NCBI RefSeq assembly: GCF_020215705.1
Contig: NZ_JAIWNB010000004.1
Location: 310,001-374,000 of the forward strand
DNA length: 64,000 bases
Source: Nonomuraea aurantiaca
Lineage (GTDB): Bacteria; Actinomycetota; Actinomycetes; Streptosporangiales; Streptosporangiaceae
Direction of reading: 5' to 3'
Position 1 is the first letter of the stretch. The number at the start of each line of letters is the position of its first letter. The position numbers and the translations under genes are program-made. Positions 1 to 8,467 of this stretch are shown here, piece by piece. The notes under the pieces were generated by a model. It did not search any database. It was given only the letters and a program-made list of their open reading frames with translations, and was not told the origin of the DNA.

Positions 1-1
1 G

Positions 2-802
<801 letters not shown>

Positions 803-831
803 ACCGGCTGCCGGCTGAGCGCCTGAACCGG

Positions 832-2055
832 CTAGAGGGCGACGCCCAGCAGGGCGTCGGTCAGGTCGCGGACCAGGGGTGCCGCCGCCGGGTCGGCGCC
901 GCCCTCCGACAGTGCCCGCTCGGCCCAGGCGTCGACGGCGGCCAGCGCGCCCGGCGTGTCGAGGTCGTCGGCGAGCCGTTCGCGTACCTCGGCCAGCAGC
1001 GGGCCCGCCTCGGGCGCGGTGGCGAGCCCGGCCGCCGAGCGCCACGTGGCCAGCCGGGCCTCGGCCGCGGCGAGCTGGTCCGGGACGTACTCCCAGTCCT
1101 CGCGGTAGTGGTGGGCGAGCAGCACGAGCCGGATCGCCATCGGGTCGTGCCGGCCCCGCAGCTTGGAGACGAAGACCAGGTTACCCTTGGACTTCGACAT
1201 CTTCTCGCCGTCGAGCGCCACCATCCCGGCATGGGTGTAGAACTTGGCGAACGGCCACTCCCCGGTGGCCGCGTGCCCCTCGGAGGCGCCGCACTCGTGG
1301 TGGGGGAAGATCAGGTCGGTGCCGCCGCCCGCGACGTCGTAGCCGGGGCCCAGGTTGTCGAGGGCGATCGCGGTGCACTCGATGTGCCAGCCGGGCCGGC
1401 CGCGGCCGAGCGCCGACTCCCATGACGGCTCGCCGGGCCGCTCGGCCCGCCACAGCAGCCAGTCGAGCGGGTGGCGCTTGCCGGGCCGGTCGGGGTCGCC
1501 GCCGCGCTCGGCGAACAGCTCGACCATCAGCTCCTCGCTGTAGCCGGACACCTGCCCGAACTTGGGCGCGTCCGCCACGCTGAAGTAGACGTCGCCGTCG
1601 AGGTCGTACGTGACGCCCTTGGCCGCCAGCCTGGCGATCAGCTCGGCCACCCGGCCGACGACCTCGGTCACGCCGACGTACTCGCGCGGCGGCACGATGC
1701 GCAGCGCCTCCATGTCCGTGCGGAACAGCTCGATCTCCCGCTCGGCCAGGTCCTGCCAGCGGACACCGGTCTGCTCGGCCCGCTCCAGGAGCGGGTCGTC
1801 GACGTCGGTGGCGTTCTGGGTGTAGTGGACCTCGTGGCCCGCGTCGCGCCACACCCGGCCGACCATGTCGAAGGCCAGGTAGGTGTTGGCGTGGCCCAGG
1901 TGGGTGGCGTCGTAGGGGGTGATGCCGCAGACGTACATGCGGGCGGTCGGACCCGGGTCGCTCTGCCGGACCTTCCCGGCCGCCGTGTCGTAGAGCCGCA
2001 GTGGGACGCTCTCACCGGGAAGCGCGGGAATGGCGGGGGCAGACCACGATCTCAT
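832..2055 (-). CDS. mshC: L-cysteine:1D-myo-inosityl 2-amino-2-deoxy-alpha-D-glucopyranoside ligase
   Basis: Cytosolic enzyme joining cysteine to GlcN-Ins with ATP in mycothiol biosynthesis. The 407 residues match the family length. The class I aminoacyl-tRNA-synthetase fold is evident from [14 protein letters not shown] (HIGH-like, with a Zn-ligand Cys, about residue 43), WHIECTAIA and [11 protein letters not shown] (further Zn ligands), and KMSKSKGN about residue 285. The YDATHLGHA variant and the short C-terminus separate MshC from CysRS. The ATG start overlaps the upstream NRDE gene stop by 4 nt, implying translational coupling. It is the last gene of a conserved actinobacterial cluster. 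Confidence 0.95.
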   Translation of the reverse strand: MRSWSAPAIPALPGESVPLRLYDTAAGKVRQSDPGPTARMYVCGITPYDATHLGHANTYLAFDMVGRVWRDAGHEVHYTQNATDVDDPLLERAEQTGVRWQDLAEREIELFRTDMEALRIVPPREYVGVTEVVGRVAELIARLAAKGVTYDLDGDVYFSVADAPKFGQVSGYSEELMVELFAERGGDPDRPGKRHPLDWLLWRAERPGEPSWESALGRGRPGWHIECTAIALDNLGPGYDVAGGGTDLIFPHHECGASEGHAATGEWPFAKFYTHAGMVALDGEKMSKSKGNLVFVSKLRGRHDPMAIRLVLLAHHYREDWEYVPDQLAAAEARLATWRSAAGLATAPEAGPLLAEVRERLADDLDTPGALAAVDAWAERALSEGGADPAAAPLVRDLTDALLGVAL

Positions 2056-2717
2056 GCCTTTGAGCCTATCCGTCCAGAATCAGCGGTCAGGTCCGTGAAC
2101 TCGTACGTCACACCCTCCGCCGCCAGCGTGACCAGGGTCACCGACAGGGAGGCGAAGACGCGGCCGTCGGGCAGCTCGTGCCGGATGATCAGGGCCGCCG
2201 GGTCGGCCGAGGGGGCGGCGGCGATGAGCTCGCGCCAGTCGGCGGCGTCCTCGAAGCGCGGCCGGAAGGCGGCCACCCGTTCGTGTTCCGGGTTGAGACC
2301 GGTGTTGACGATCATGCTGGTGCCGTCGGGGACATCGGCGGCGCTGAGCCGTTCCCCGTCCCAGCCGAACAGCCGCACCCGCGTCAGGTCGGCGAGCAGG
2401 AGGTGGAAGGGGTCGTAGCGGGTCAGGTCGACGTCGGGCAGGTCGTTGGCCGCGACGGCGAGGAGCGGCAGGTCGCCGCGGGAGATCTTGGTGGCCTCGG
2501 CCGCGGGCCGGCCGTGCCCGTTGAGGAGGGCGGCGGCGCGGCGCCGGGCGGGGTCGACGGCCAGCCAGGTGCCGCCCGCCTTGAGGTCGCGCCCGCCCAG
2601 CACGCCGGGGTGTTCGGGCCAGTGCTCTCCCGGCCCTTCCCAGGGCCGGTCGGCGAACTCGTCTCGCACGCCCATCAGCGTCAGGGGCTGACCCGTCTTC
2701 ACGATCACCGTGCACAT
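2052..2717 (-). CDS. NRDE (TANGO2-like) family protein
   Basis: A 221-residue protein starting MCTVIVK. Cys2 would become N-terminal after Met removal, as in Ntn-hydrolase-like NRDE proteins. The family signature appears as [14 protein letters not shown] near residue 17, with [20 protein letters not shown] following (GGTWLG-type). The biochemical role of bacterial NRDE proteins is poorly defined; eukaryotic TANGO2 is linked to haem and lipid handling. The gene overlaps mshC by 4 nt and lies 93 nt downstream of the SCO1664-like gene, so it probably belongs to the same transcription unit. Confidence 0.8.
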   Translation of the reverse strand: MCTVIVKTGQPLTLMGVRDEFADRPWEGPGEHWPEHPGVLGGRDLKAGGTWLAVDPARRRAAALLNGHGRPAAEATKISRGDLPLLAVAANDLPDVDLTRYDPFHLLLADLTRVRLFGWDGERLSAADVPDGTSMIVNTGLNPEHERVAAFRPRFEDAADWRELIAAAPSADPAALIIRHELPDGRVFASLSVTLVTLAAEGVTYEFTDLTADSGRIGSKA

Positions 2718-2775
2718 AGGGCAAAGCGTAGTAAACGGCTTTCCATCGGCGACCGGGGGATGGCCGGTTGACGTA

Positions 2776-2820
2776 TCTGTCTACATCGGGTCTGTCTACA
2801 TGGGGTCTGTCTACATGGGC
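2776..2820. repeat. Three tandem 15-bp repeats
   Basis: Consecutive units TCTGTCTACATCGGG (2776-2790), TCTGTCTACATGGGG (2791-2805) and TCTGTCTACATGGGC (2806-2820). The last contains the stop codon of the SCO1664-like gene, so the array looks like replication slippage of the gene's 3' end into the intergenic gap. Confidence 0.9.
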
Positions 2821-3575
2821 GGCCACGGGATGGCCGGCCAGTCGCGGGAGGGGTAGGGGTGCAGGCCGGTCTCCAGCAGCCGCCTGATCCGGGTCCAGGT
2901 CGCCTCGACCTCGGCGAGCGTGAGCAGCTCGCGCAGCCTGCGGCCGAGCTGGCCCGACTCGATGTCGCGCTCCAGCTTGGTGAGCGTGGCCACGGCGTCG
3001 CGGGCCAGCGGCTTGCCCCGCCACTGCCAGAGCACGGTGCGCAGTTTGTCCTCGGCGGAGAAGCAGACGCCGTGGTCGACCCCGTAGACATGGCCCGTGG
3101 GCAGCGGCAGCAGGTGGCCGCCCTTGCGGTCGGCGTTGTTGACCACCGCGTCGAACACCGCCATCCGGCGCACCACCGGGTTGCGGCTGCGTACGAGGCG
3201 CATGAGGTCGACCTCACGCTCGGTGTCGATCCAGAGCTGGCACATGCCTGGACCGAACGGGCCCTCCCGGAGGACGGTCGGCGGCACGATCTGCCAGCCG
3301 GTCGCCTGGGAGACCTCGAACGCCGCGACCTCGCGGGCGGCCAGCGTGCCGTCGGGAAAGTCCCAGAGCGGGCGCTCGCCGCGTACGGGCTTGTACACGC
3401 AGGCGGCGGTGCGCTCGCCGAGCGTGATCGAGCAGTAGAGCGTCATGTTGGTCGCCTCGACGAGGCGGCCCGCGACTTCCAGGCGGCCGTCGCGGAGCAG
3501 CTTGAGCGCCCCCTCGTCCTCCATGGGCGACGGGTGCGACGGCCTGGTAGCCGGTTCGCTCTCCGGAGCGCTCAT
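2811..3575 (-). CDS. SCO1664-family protein (PI3/PI4-kinase-like fold)
   Basis: 254 residues. A phosphoinositide-kinase-like core is suggested by CVYKPVRGERPLWDFP (nucleotide-lysine strand, near residue 60), VVNNADRKGGHLLP (catalytic-loop-like, DRKxGH, near residue 147) and YGVDHGVCF (metal-binding D, near residue 165). In Streptomyces the orthologue lies beside mshC. A kinase or nucleotidyl-transfer activity is plausible but the substrate is unknown. The start overlaps the DUF3090 stop by 4 nt, so it is translationally coupled in the same operon. Confidence 0.8.
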   Translation of the reverse strand: MSAPESEPATRPSHPSPMEDEGALKLLRDGRLEVAGRLVEATNMTLYCSITLGERTAACVYKPVRGERPLWDFPDGTLAAREVAAFEVSQATGWQIVPPTVLREGPFGPGMCQLWIDTEREVDLMRLVRSRNPVVRRMAVFDAVVNNADRKGGHLLPLPTGHVYGVDHGVCFSAEDKLRTVLWQWRGKPLARDAVATLTKLERDIESGQLGRRLRELLTLAEVEATWTRIRRLLETGLHPYPSRDWPAIPWPPM

Positions 3576-4120
3576 GATGTCGCCTCACCCCCGCGATAGC
3601 CGTTGAGACGGACGCAGACGTGTCCCTCGGGGTCGAGTGGCTGCCCGCAAAGGGGACAGGCCGGTCGGCCCGCAGCGACGAGCTGGAGCGCCCGCTGGGT
3701 GAACGCACGGGCGGCCCCGGCGCTGATCCGCACCCGCAGCATGGCGGGCTCGGGTGCTTCGACGGCTTCCTCGTCGATGATCTCCTGCGCTTCGATCACC
3801 ACCTGTGAAGTATCGGGATCCCAGGCCAGTGCCATGGTGCCGACCCTGAAGTCCTCCGTGACAGGCACCTCTAGGGGCTTGTCGTCCGTCAGGTCGGCGG
3901 GCGCCATGGCGGGCACGTGCGCGGTGCCCCCACTGCGGCGCAGCACCTCGTCGAGCAGCTCGTCCAGCCTGCCCGCGAGCGCCGCCACCTGCAGCTTCTC
4001 CAGCGCTACCGTGGTCAGTCTGCCCTCGGCTCTGGCCTGCAGAAAGAAGGCTCGCGCGCCCGGTTGCCCCAAGGCACCGGCCACGAACCTCTCTGGTGGG
4101 TCGTAGTCGAAGACCGGCAT
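3572..4120 (-). CDS. DUF3090 family protein
   Basis: 182 residues starting MPVFDYDPPERFVAGALGQP, the hallmark opening of this actinobacterial family. The C-terminus carries a zinc-ribbon-like CPLCGQPLDPEGHVC. Function is unknown. Lies 9 nt downstream of the histidine-phosphatase gene and overlaps the SCO1664-like gene by 4 nt; this three-gene order is conserved in actinobacteria and suggests a shared phosphate-ester pathway. Confidence 0.88.
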   Translation of the reverse strand: MPVFDYDPPERFVAGALGQPGARAFFLQARAEGRLTTVALEKLQVAALAGRLDELLDEVLRRSGGTAHVPAMAPADLTDDKPLEVPVTEDFRVGTMALAWDPDTSQVVIEAQEIIDEEAVEAPEPAMLRVRISAGAARAFTQRALQLVAAGRPACPLCGQPLDPEGHVCVRLNGYRGGEATS

Positions 4121-4129
4121 AGCCTGACC

Positions 4130-4816
4130 TTACGTGGTTCCGGGTCCACCGCCGACGGCGGCATCGCTCCCGGAGAGTTTTTCTCCCCCGTCTTTCTCCT
4201 CCGAATCCTCGGGAAGCTGCAATTCCCCCATATCGTTAAGCCTGAGAACAAAGGGGCGCAAGGGGGCATAGCGAATGACGGTGAGAGCTCCGGGATCTGC
4301 AGTTATCCGCTGAAAGTGATCCAGGTGGAGGCCCAGGGCGTCGGCGACGATGGCCTTGATCACGTCTCCGTGGCTGCACGCCAGGTAGACTCCTTTCTCC
4401 CCCAGGAGTTGATTCCACTCCCGTACGGCGGCCACGGCCCGGTGTTGCATTTCCGTCAAGGCCTCCCCTTCCGGAAATGTCGCCGCGCTGGGGTGCGCCT
4501 GCACCACCTGCCACAACGGCTCCTTCGCCAGCTCCTTGAGCGGCCGCCCGGTCCATGCTCCGTAACCGCACTCCACGAACCGATCGTCGGTCTGCACGGT
4601 CATGCCGCGCCCCTCGGCGACGGCCTGGGCCGTCTCCTGGCAGCGTTCGAGCGGGCTGGAGACGATGGCGTCGAGCCGGACGCCCGCGATGCGCCCGGCC
4701 AGCGCCGCGGCCTGCGCCCGGCCCGCCTCGCTCAGATGCACTCCGGGAGTGCGGCCGGCCAGCACCGGCCCGGTGAGTGCGGTGAGCCCGTGGCGGGCGA
4801 GAAGGAGGGTGGTCAC
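4130..4816 (-). CDS. Histidine phosphatase, MSMEG_4193-type putative phosphomutase
   Basis: Cytosolic branch-1 histidine phosphatase or phosphoglycerate mutase-like enzyme. LLLARHGLTAL (phosphohistidine RHG), SPLERCQET, FVECGYGAWTGRPLKEL (catalytic acid region) and SHGDVIKAI (second His) are all present. The frame is open upstream to an ATG at 4882, but that start would overlap the divergent reductase and add 22 residues before the first beta strand. The GTG at 4816 (VTTLLLARHG) gives 228 residues and fits the family better; no strong ribosome site was seen, so it may be leaderless. First gene of the mshC cluster. Substrate unknown. Confidence 0.85.
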   Translation of the reverse strand: MTTLLLARHGLTALTGPVLAGRTPGVHLSEAGRAQAAALAGRIAGVRLDAIVSSPLERCQETAQAVAEGRGMTVQTDDRFVECGYGAWTGRPLKELAKEPLWQVVQAHPSAATFPEGEALTEMQHRAVAAVREWNQLLGEKGVYLACSHGDVIKAIVADALGLHLDHFQRITADPGALTVIRYAPLRPFVLRLNDMGELQLPEDSEEKDGGEKLSGSDAAVGGGPGTT

Positions 4817-4880
4817 CGACCAAGTGTCGCAGGCGTGGATCACGGCGTTTGACGCGGCCGGGCGGTAACCTGGCGGGATC

Positions 4881-5828
4881 ATGGAGCAGCGCTATGTCGG
4901 CCGGAGCGGCCTGTCGGTGTCCCGCCTGGGGCTCGGCACGATGACCTGGGGGCGTGACACCAGCGCCGACGACGCGGCGGCGCAGCTGCGCACCTTCATG
5001 AGCGCGGGCGGCACCCTGGTCGACACGGCCGACGTCTACACGGGCGGCGACGCCGAGCGCCTGCTCGGCCGGTTGCTGCGCGACTCGGTGCCGCGCTCCG
5101 AGCTGGTGATCTCGACCAAGGCGGTGGTGACGCCGTCGGGCCGCCGGCCGCGCGACGCCTCCAGGCGCCATCTGATCGCCGCGGTCGACGACTCGCTCAA
5201 CCGCCTGGGCCTCGACTACATCGACCTCTGGCAGCTGCACACCTACGACGCCGAGGTGCCGCTGGAGGAGACGATGGCGGCGCTCGACGCGATCGTCTCC
5301 TCGGGCCGGGCCGTCTACGCGGGCGTCTGCGACTACGCCGGCTGGCAGCTGGCGGCCGCCGCGGTCATGCAGCGGGCGATCCCGGGCCGCATCCCGATCA
5401 CCTCCGCCCAGGCCGAATACTCCCTGCTGGCCCGCGAGCCGGAGCGCGAGCTGCTGCCGGCCGCCGAGCACGTGGGCGCGGGCGTGCTGGCCTGGTCGCC
5501 GCTCGGCAGGGGGGTTCTGACGGGGAAGTACCGTACGGGCATCCCGGCCGATTCGCGGGCCGCTACGCCGCATTTCGCCGATTTTGTCCGCCCTTATCTC
5601 GACGAACGGAGCCGTCGTGTGGTCGAATCCGTGATGACCGCCGCCGACGGGCTCGGGGTCTCGCCGTTGGCCGTGGCGCTCTCGTGGGTGCGCGACCAGC
5701 CGGGTGTGGCCTCCGCCATCGTCGGCGCCCGCACGCACGCCCAGCTCGCCGGCGCACTGACCGCCGAGGACGTGGTGTTGCCCCGAGAGATACGTGAGGC
5801 CCTGGATGACGTGTCGTCGCTCGACTGA
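4881..5828 (+). CDS. Aldo/keto reductase
   Basis: 315-residue NADPH-dependent oxidoreductase with a TIM-barrel fold. Family motifs: GLGTMTWG, LVDTADVYTGGDAE (catalytic Asp/Tyr region, near residue 48), STKAV (catalytic Lys), LGLDYIDLWQLHTYD (catalytic His) and SPLGRGVLTGKY (NADP binding, near residue 205). It resembles AKR12-like enzymes of actinobacteria. It is divergent from the phosphatase with a short shared promoter region. Substrate not inferable. Confidence 0.92.
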   Translation: MEQRYVGRSGLSVSRLGLGTMTWGRDTSADDAAAQLRTFMSAGGTLVDTADVYTGGDAERLLGRLLRDSVPRSELVISTKAVVTPSGRRPRDASRRHLIAAVDDSLNRLGLDYIDLWQLHTYDAEVPLEETMAALDAIVSSGRAVYAGVCDYAGWQLAAAAVMQRAIPGRIPITSAQAEYSLLAREPERELLPAAEHVGAGVLAWSPLGRGVLTGKYRTGIPADSRAATPHFADFVRPYLDERSRRVVESVMTAADGLGVSPLAVALSWVRDQPGVASAIVGARTHAQLAGALTAEDVVLPREIREALDDVSSLD

Positions 5829-5894
5829 GGGCGAACGAGAGTCATGCTCGCGTGTCACGCGTCGATACCGAATCGCAACTTTAGCCGGAAAACG

Positions 5895-5946
5895 CCTGCG
5901 TCACACCGCCGATGTCCATAAAGATTTCCCCCGTAAGCGACGCAGG
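5895..5946 (+). promoter_or_regulatory. Possible hairpin over the ribosome-binding site
   Basis: CCTGCGTC (5895-5902) is perfectly complementary to GACGCAGG (5939-5946), whose last bases overlap the AGGAGGGG ribosome-binding site of the secreted-protein gene at 5956. Folding would mask part of it. The 36-nt loop matches no riboswitch class I recognise. Confidence 0.3.
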
Positions 5947-5955
5947 AGGGGACGG

Positions 5956-6807
5956 ATGGGCAGCAGGACCGCGATCTCGGCTGGAGCTCTCGCGCTGGCG
6001 CTGGCCGCGATCCCGGTGGTCTCCTCCCCCGCGCTGGCCGAGGCGGCCGACTGCAAGCGCGGCGACGGGCTGCTCTCCGGGGTGACCAACGGCCTGTGCG
6101 ACGTCGTGGAGGCGGTCACCGGCACGGTCGACACCCTCACGGGCGACACGCTCAAACCCGTGACGAAGAAGGTCGGCGGCACCGCCGACGATCTCCTCGG
6201 TACGGTGGGCGACGCGGTCCCGACGGCGAACCCCACCAGGTCGGGGCAGCCCCAGCCGACTCCTTCGGACCAGGACCTGCTGCCCAACACCCTCAGCGAG
6301 GTCTGCCTCCCGGTGCTGGCCTGCGAGCATCAGGACGCCCAGCCGCGCAACAAGGACCCCGAGCACGTCCTGGAGACCCCGAGCCCCCAGGACTCCGCCA
6401 AGCCCACTCCCACGGCGAAGCCGAACAAGCGGGAGAAGAAGGACTCGACGACGGCCACCCTCCCGACGGAGGGCCCGACGCCGCCCGAGACCGAGCCCGA
6501 CGGGCTGGACACGACCGCGCACCCGATCAAGATCCAGACCGCCGACACGGACGTGCCCCGTATCGACCTCCTGTGGCCCAACCCCTTCGCCCAGGACCTC
6601 ACGGCTCCCCTCCGCGACCAGCCGATCATCCGCCCGTCGAAACCCACCTCGGACGTCCTGGGCACCTCCTTGACGATCGCCCTGCTGGCCTCGGCGATCC
6701 TGGCGACCCGCATCGTGCAGCAGCGGCGCCAGCGCACGGAGCAGCCGGACTCGATCCCCTTCGAACCGGCCCGAGCGAACAACGGCCGCCGCCACCGCCT
6801 GGCTTAG
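5956..6807 (+). CDS. Secreted, probably membrane-anchored protein of unknown function
   Basis: The ATG at 5956 follows AGGAGGGG by 4 nt and opens a signal peptide (MGSRTAISAGALALALAA...ALAEA, cleavage probably near residue 30). The 283-residue protein has Cys-containing segments (DCKRGDGLLSGVTNGLC and SEVCLPVLAC), then a Pro/Thr/Lys-rich, probably unstructured stalk (about residues 95-200), and a C-terminal hydrophobic segment (TSLTIALLASAILATRI) followed by basic residues. This is a surface-exposed wall-spanning layout. No enzymatic motif seen. Confidence 0.75.
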   Translation: MGSRTAISAGALALALAAIPVVSSPALAEAADCKRGDGLLSGVTNGLCDVVEAVTGTVDTLTGDTLKPVTKKVGGTADDLLGTVGDAVPTANPTRSGQPQPTPSDQDLLPNTLSEVCLPVLACEHQDAQPRNKDPEHVLETPSPQDSAKPTPTAKPNKREKKDSTTATLPTEGPTPPETEPDGLDTTAHPIKIQTADTDVPRIDLLWPNPFAQDLTAPLRDQPIIRPSKPTSDVLGTSLTIALLASAILATRIVQQRRQRTEQPDSIPFEPARANNGRRHRLA

Positions 6808-6879
6808 CGCCCTGCTCGACAGGCCCGGCGCGTCCGCGCGTACAGCTCGGGCGGGTCCTCGGCCGGCTTGGGCGGATCC

Positions 6880-7136
6880 TCAGCGCAGGCAGATCAGCGT
6901 CTGCCGGCCGGTCGCGATGAGCTTGGCGCTGGTGGCCCCCACATGGGTGTAGCCGTGTTGTTGGGTGATCTCCGGCCTGCTGGGGAGCACGATCCGAACG
7001 TGTCCCGGGCTGATCCGCGACAGTCGGGCACCGAGGTGGCGCATCGTCCCTGGAGCTCGAAGCCGGCCCGGATGCGAGCCTCGACCTCGGGGGCCGCCAG
7101 ATGCCCGACCAGCAGGCCGCCCACCGCCGGGAGCAC
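6880..7136 (-). pseudogene. Decayed PaaI-family (hotdog) thioesterase
   Basis: Two adjoining minus-strand frames join into a PaaI-like N-terminal half. The first gives EVEARIRAGFELQG (from a GTG at 7136). After a one-base slip near 7044 the next gives MRHLGARLSRISPGHV, LPSRPEITQQHGYTHVGATSA, the signature region of PaaI hotdog thioesterases. Sequence then passes directly into KLIATGRQTLICLR and a stop, resembling the family's C-terminal beta strands, so a central segment appears deleted. Frameshift plus internal deletion mean no working enzyme. The identification rests on remembered family motifs. Confidence 0.6.
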
Positions 7137-7231
7137 CGTGCGATGCCGCGCCGCCGGATAGGAACACCTTCTCGCAAACTACGCATAAGCTTCCATTTCA
7201 TGACTTTCGTGGGAAGAAGGGGCGAAACCGC

Positions 7232-8431
7232 GTGACCGGCGCTGTAGATCGTGGCGTGAGAATCTCGCGGCGCGCGCAGGCTGTCGCGCCGTTCTTCGCG
7301 ATGGAGTTCGGCAAGCACGCCGCGGCGCTGGAGTCCCAGGGGCATCACGTCATCAAGCTCAGCATCGGCGAACCGGACTTCGGCGCGCCCCCGGCCGTAC
7401 TCGACGCGATGCGCGCGGCCATGGACGGCAGGCCGATGCCCTACACGGCGGCACTCGGGCTGCCCGAGCTGAGGCAGGCGATCGCCCGGTTCTACCGGAG
7501 CGAGCACGACATCGAGGTCGCCCCTTCCCGGGTCGTCGTGACCGCGGGAGCCTCGGCCGCCTTGGTGCTGGCCACCGCGGCACTCGTCGACACGGGCGAC
7601 GAGGTGCTGATCGCGGACCCGTCGTACCCCTGCAACCGGCAGATCGCCGAGAGCTTCGGCGCCCGTGTCACGCTCGTCCCCGCCACCGCCGAGACCCGCT
7701 TCCAACTGGACGCGGCATCGGTGAAGTCGAGCTGGACGGACCGGACTCGAGGGATCATGATCGCCACCCCGTCGAACCCGACGGGCACCTCGGTTCCGGC
7801 CGGCGAACTGGCGGCGATCTGCGAACTCGCCCGCGAGCGTGACGCGTGGCGCCTGGTCGACGAGATCTACCTCAACCTGAGCGACCACGACGACCGGGGC
7901 CGGCCACCGCGGAGCGTGCTGTCGTTCGATCCCGGCGCCATCGTCATCAACAGCTTCTCGAAGTACTTCGGCATGACCGGCTGGCGGCTCGGCTGGTGCG
8001 TCGTCCCGGAGATCCTCGTGCCGGCGATGGAACGCCTGGCCCAGAACTACTTCCTCTGCGCGTCCGCGCCCGCCCAGCACGCCGCTCTGGCCTGCTTCAC
8101 CCCCGAGTCCCTGGCGGTCTGTGAGGCACGCCGCGTCGAGTTCGCCGAGCGGCGCGCGCTCGTCCTCGACGGGCTGGCGCGGATCGGGCTGCCGGTTCCC
8201 GTCCCGCCCGACGGCGCGTTCTACGTGTACTTCGACGTCGGCCGCACCGGGCTCACCTCCTGGCAGTTCTGCGAGCGCGCGCTGCGGGAGGCACACGTCG
8301 CCCTCACTCCGGGCAGAGACTTCGGCGTCCACACCGCGGAGACACACGTCCGGCTCTCGTACGCGGCGCCGACGGACGATCTTCGCGAGGGGCTCGCCCG
8401 GCTCGGGAAGTTCGTGGCCACCCTTCGATGA
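7232..8431 (+). CDS. Class I/II PLP-dependent aminotransferase
   Basis: The GTG at 7232 follows an AAGAAGGGG ribosome site by about 9 nt and gives 399 residues. Fold-type I aminotransferase with IGEPDFGAPP, YTAALGLPELRQAIA, GASAALVLA (PLP phosphate site), PSNPTGTSVP, VDEIYLNL (cofactor Asp/Tyr), INSFSKYFGMTGWRLGW (Schiff-base Lys) and the carboxylate-binding Arg near VRLSYA. It resembles aspartate or branched aromatic aminotransferases (AspC/YfbQ group); substrate uncertain. It stands alone and converges on the STAND ATPase gene. Confidence 0.9.
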   Translation: MTGAVDRGVRISRRAQAVAPFFAMEFGKHAAALESQGHHVIKLSIGEPDFGAPPAVLDAMRAAMDGRPMPYTAALGLPELRQAIARFYRSEHDIEVAPSRVVVTAGASAALVLATAALVDTGDEVLIADPSYPCNRQIAESFGARVTLVPATAETRFQLDAASVKSSWTDRTRGIMIATPSNPTGTSVPAGELAAICELARERDAWRLVDEIYLNLSDHDDRGRPPRSVLSFDPGAIVINSFSKYFGMTGWRLGWCVVPEILVPAMERLAQNYFLCASAPAQHAALACFTPESLAVCEARRVEFAERRALVLDGLARIGLPVPVPPDGAFYVYFDVGRTGLTSWQFCERALREAHVALTPGRDFGVHTAETHVRLSYAAPTDDLREGLARLGKFVATLR

Positions 8432-8467
8432 GCTGCCCGGCTGGCGAGCAACACCCCGATTGACGCA

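Noticed and set aside
2705..3217. 170-residue frame opposite and beside the SCO1664-like gene
   Set aside because: Shadow frame with Arg/Ser-rich composition and no motifs.
7256..8431. Alternative downstream GTG start for the aminotransferase
   Set aside because: The GTG at 7232 is in frame and has the better-spaced AAGAAGGGG ribosome site.
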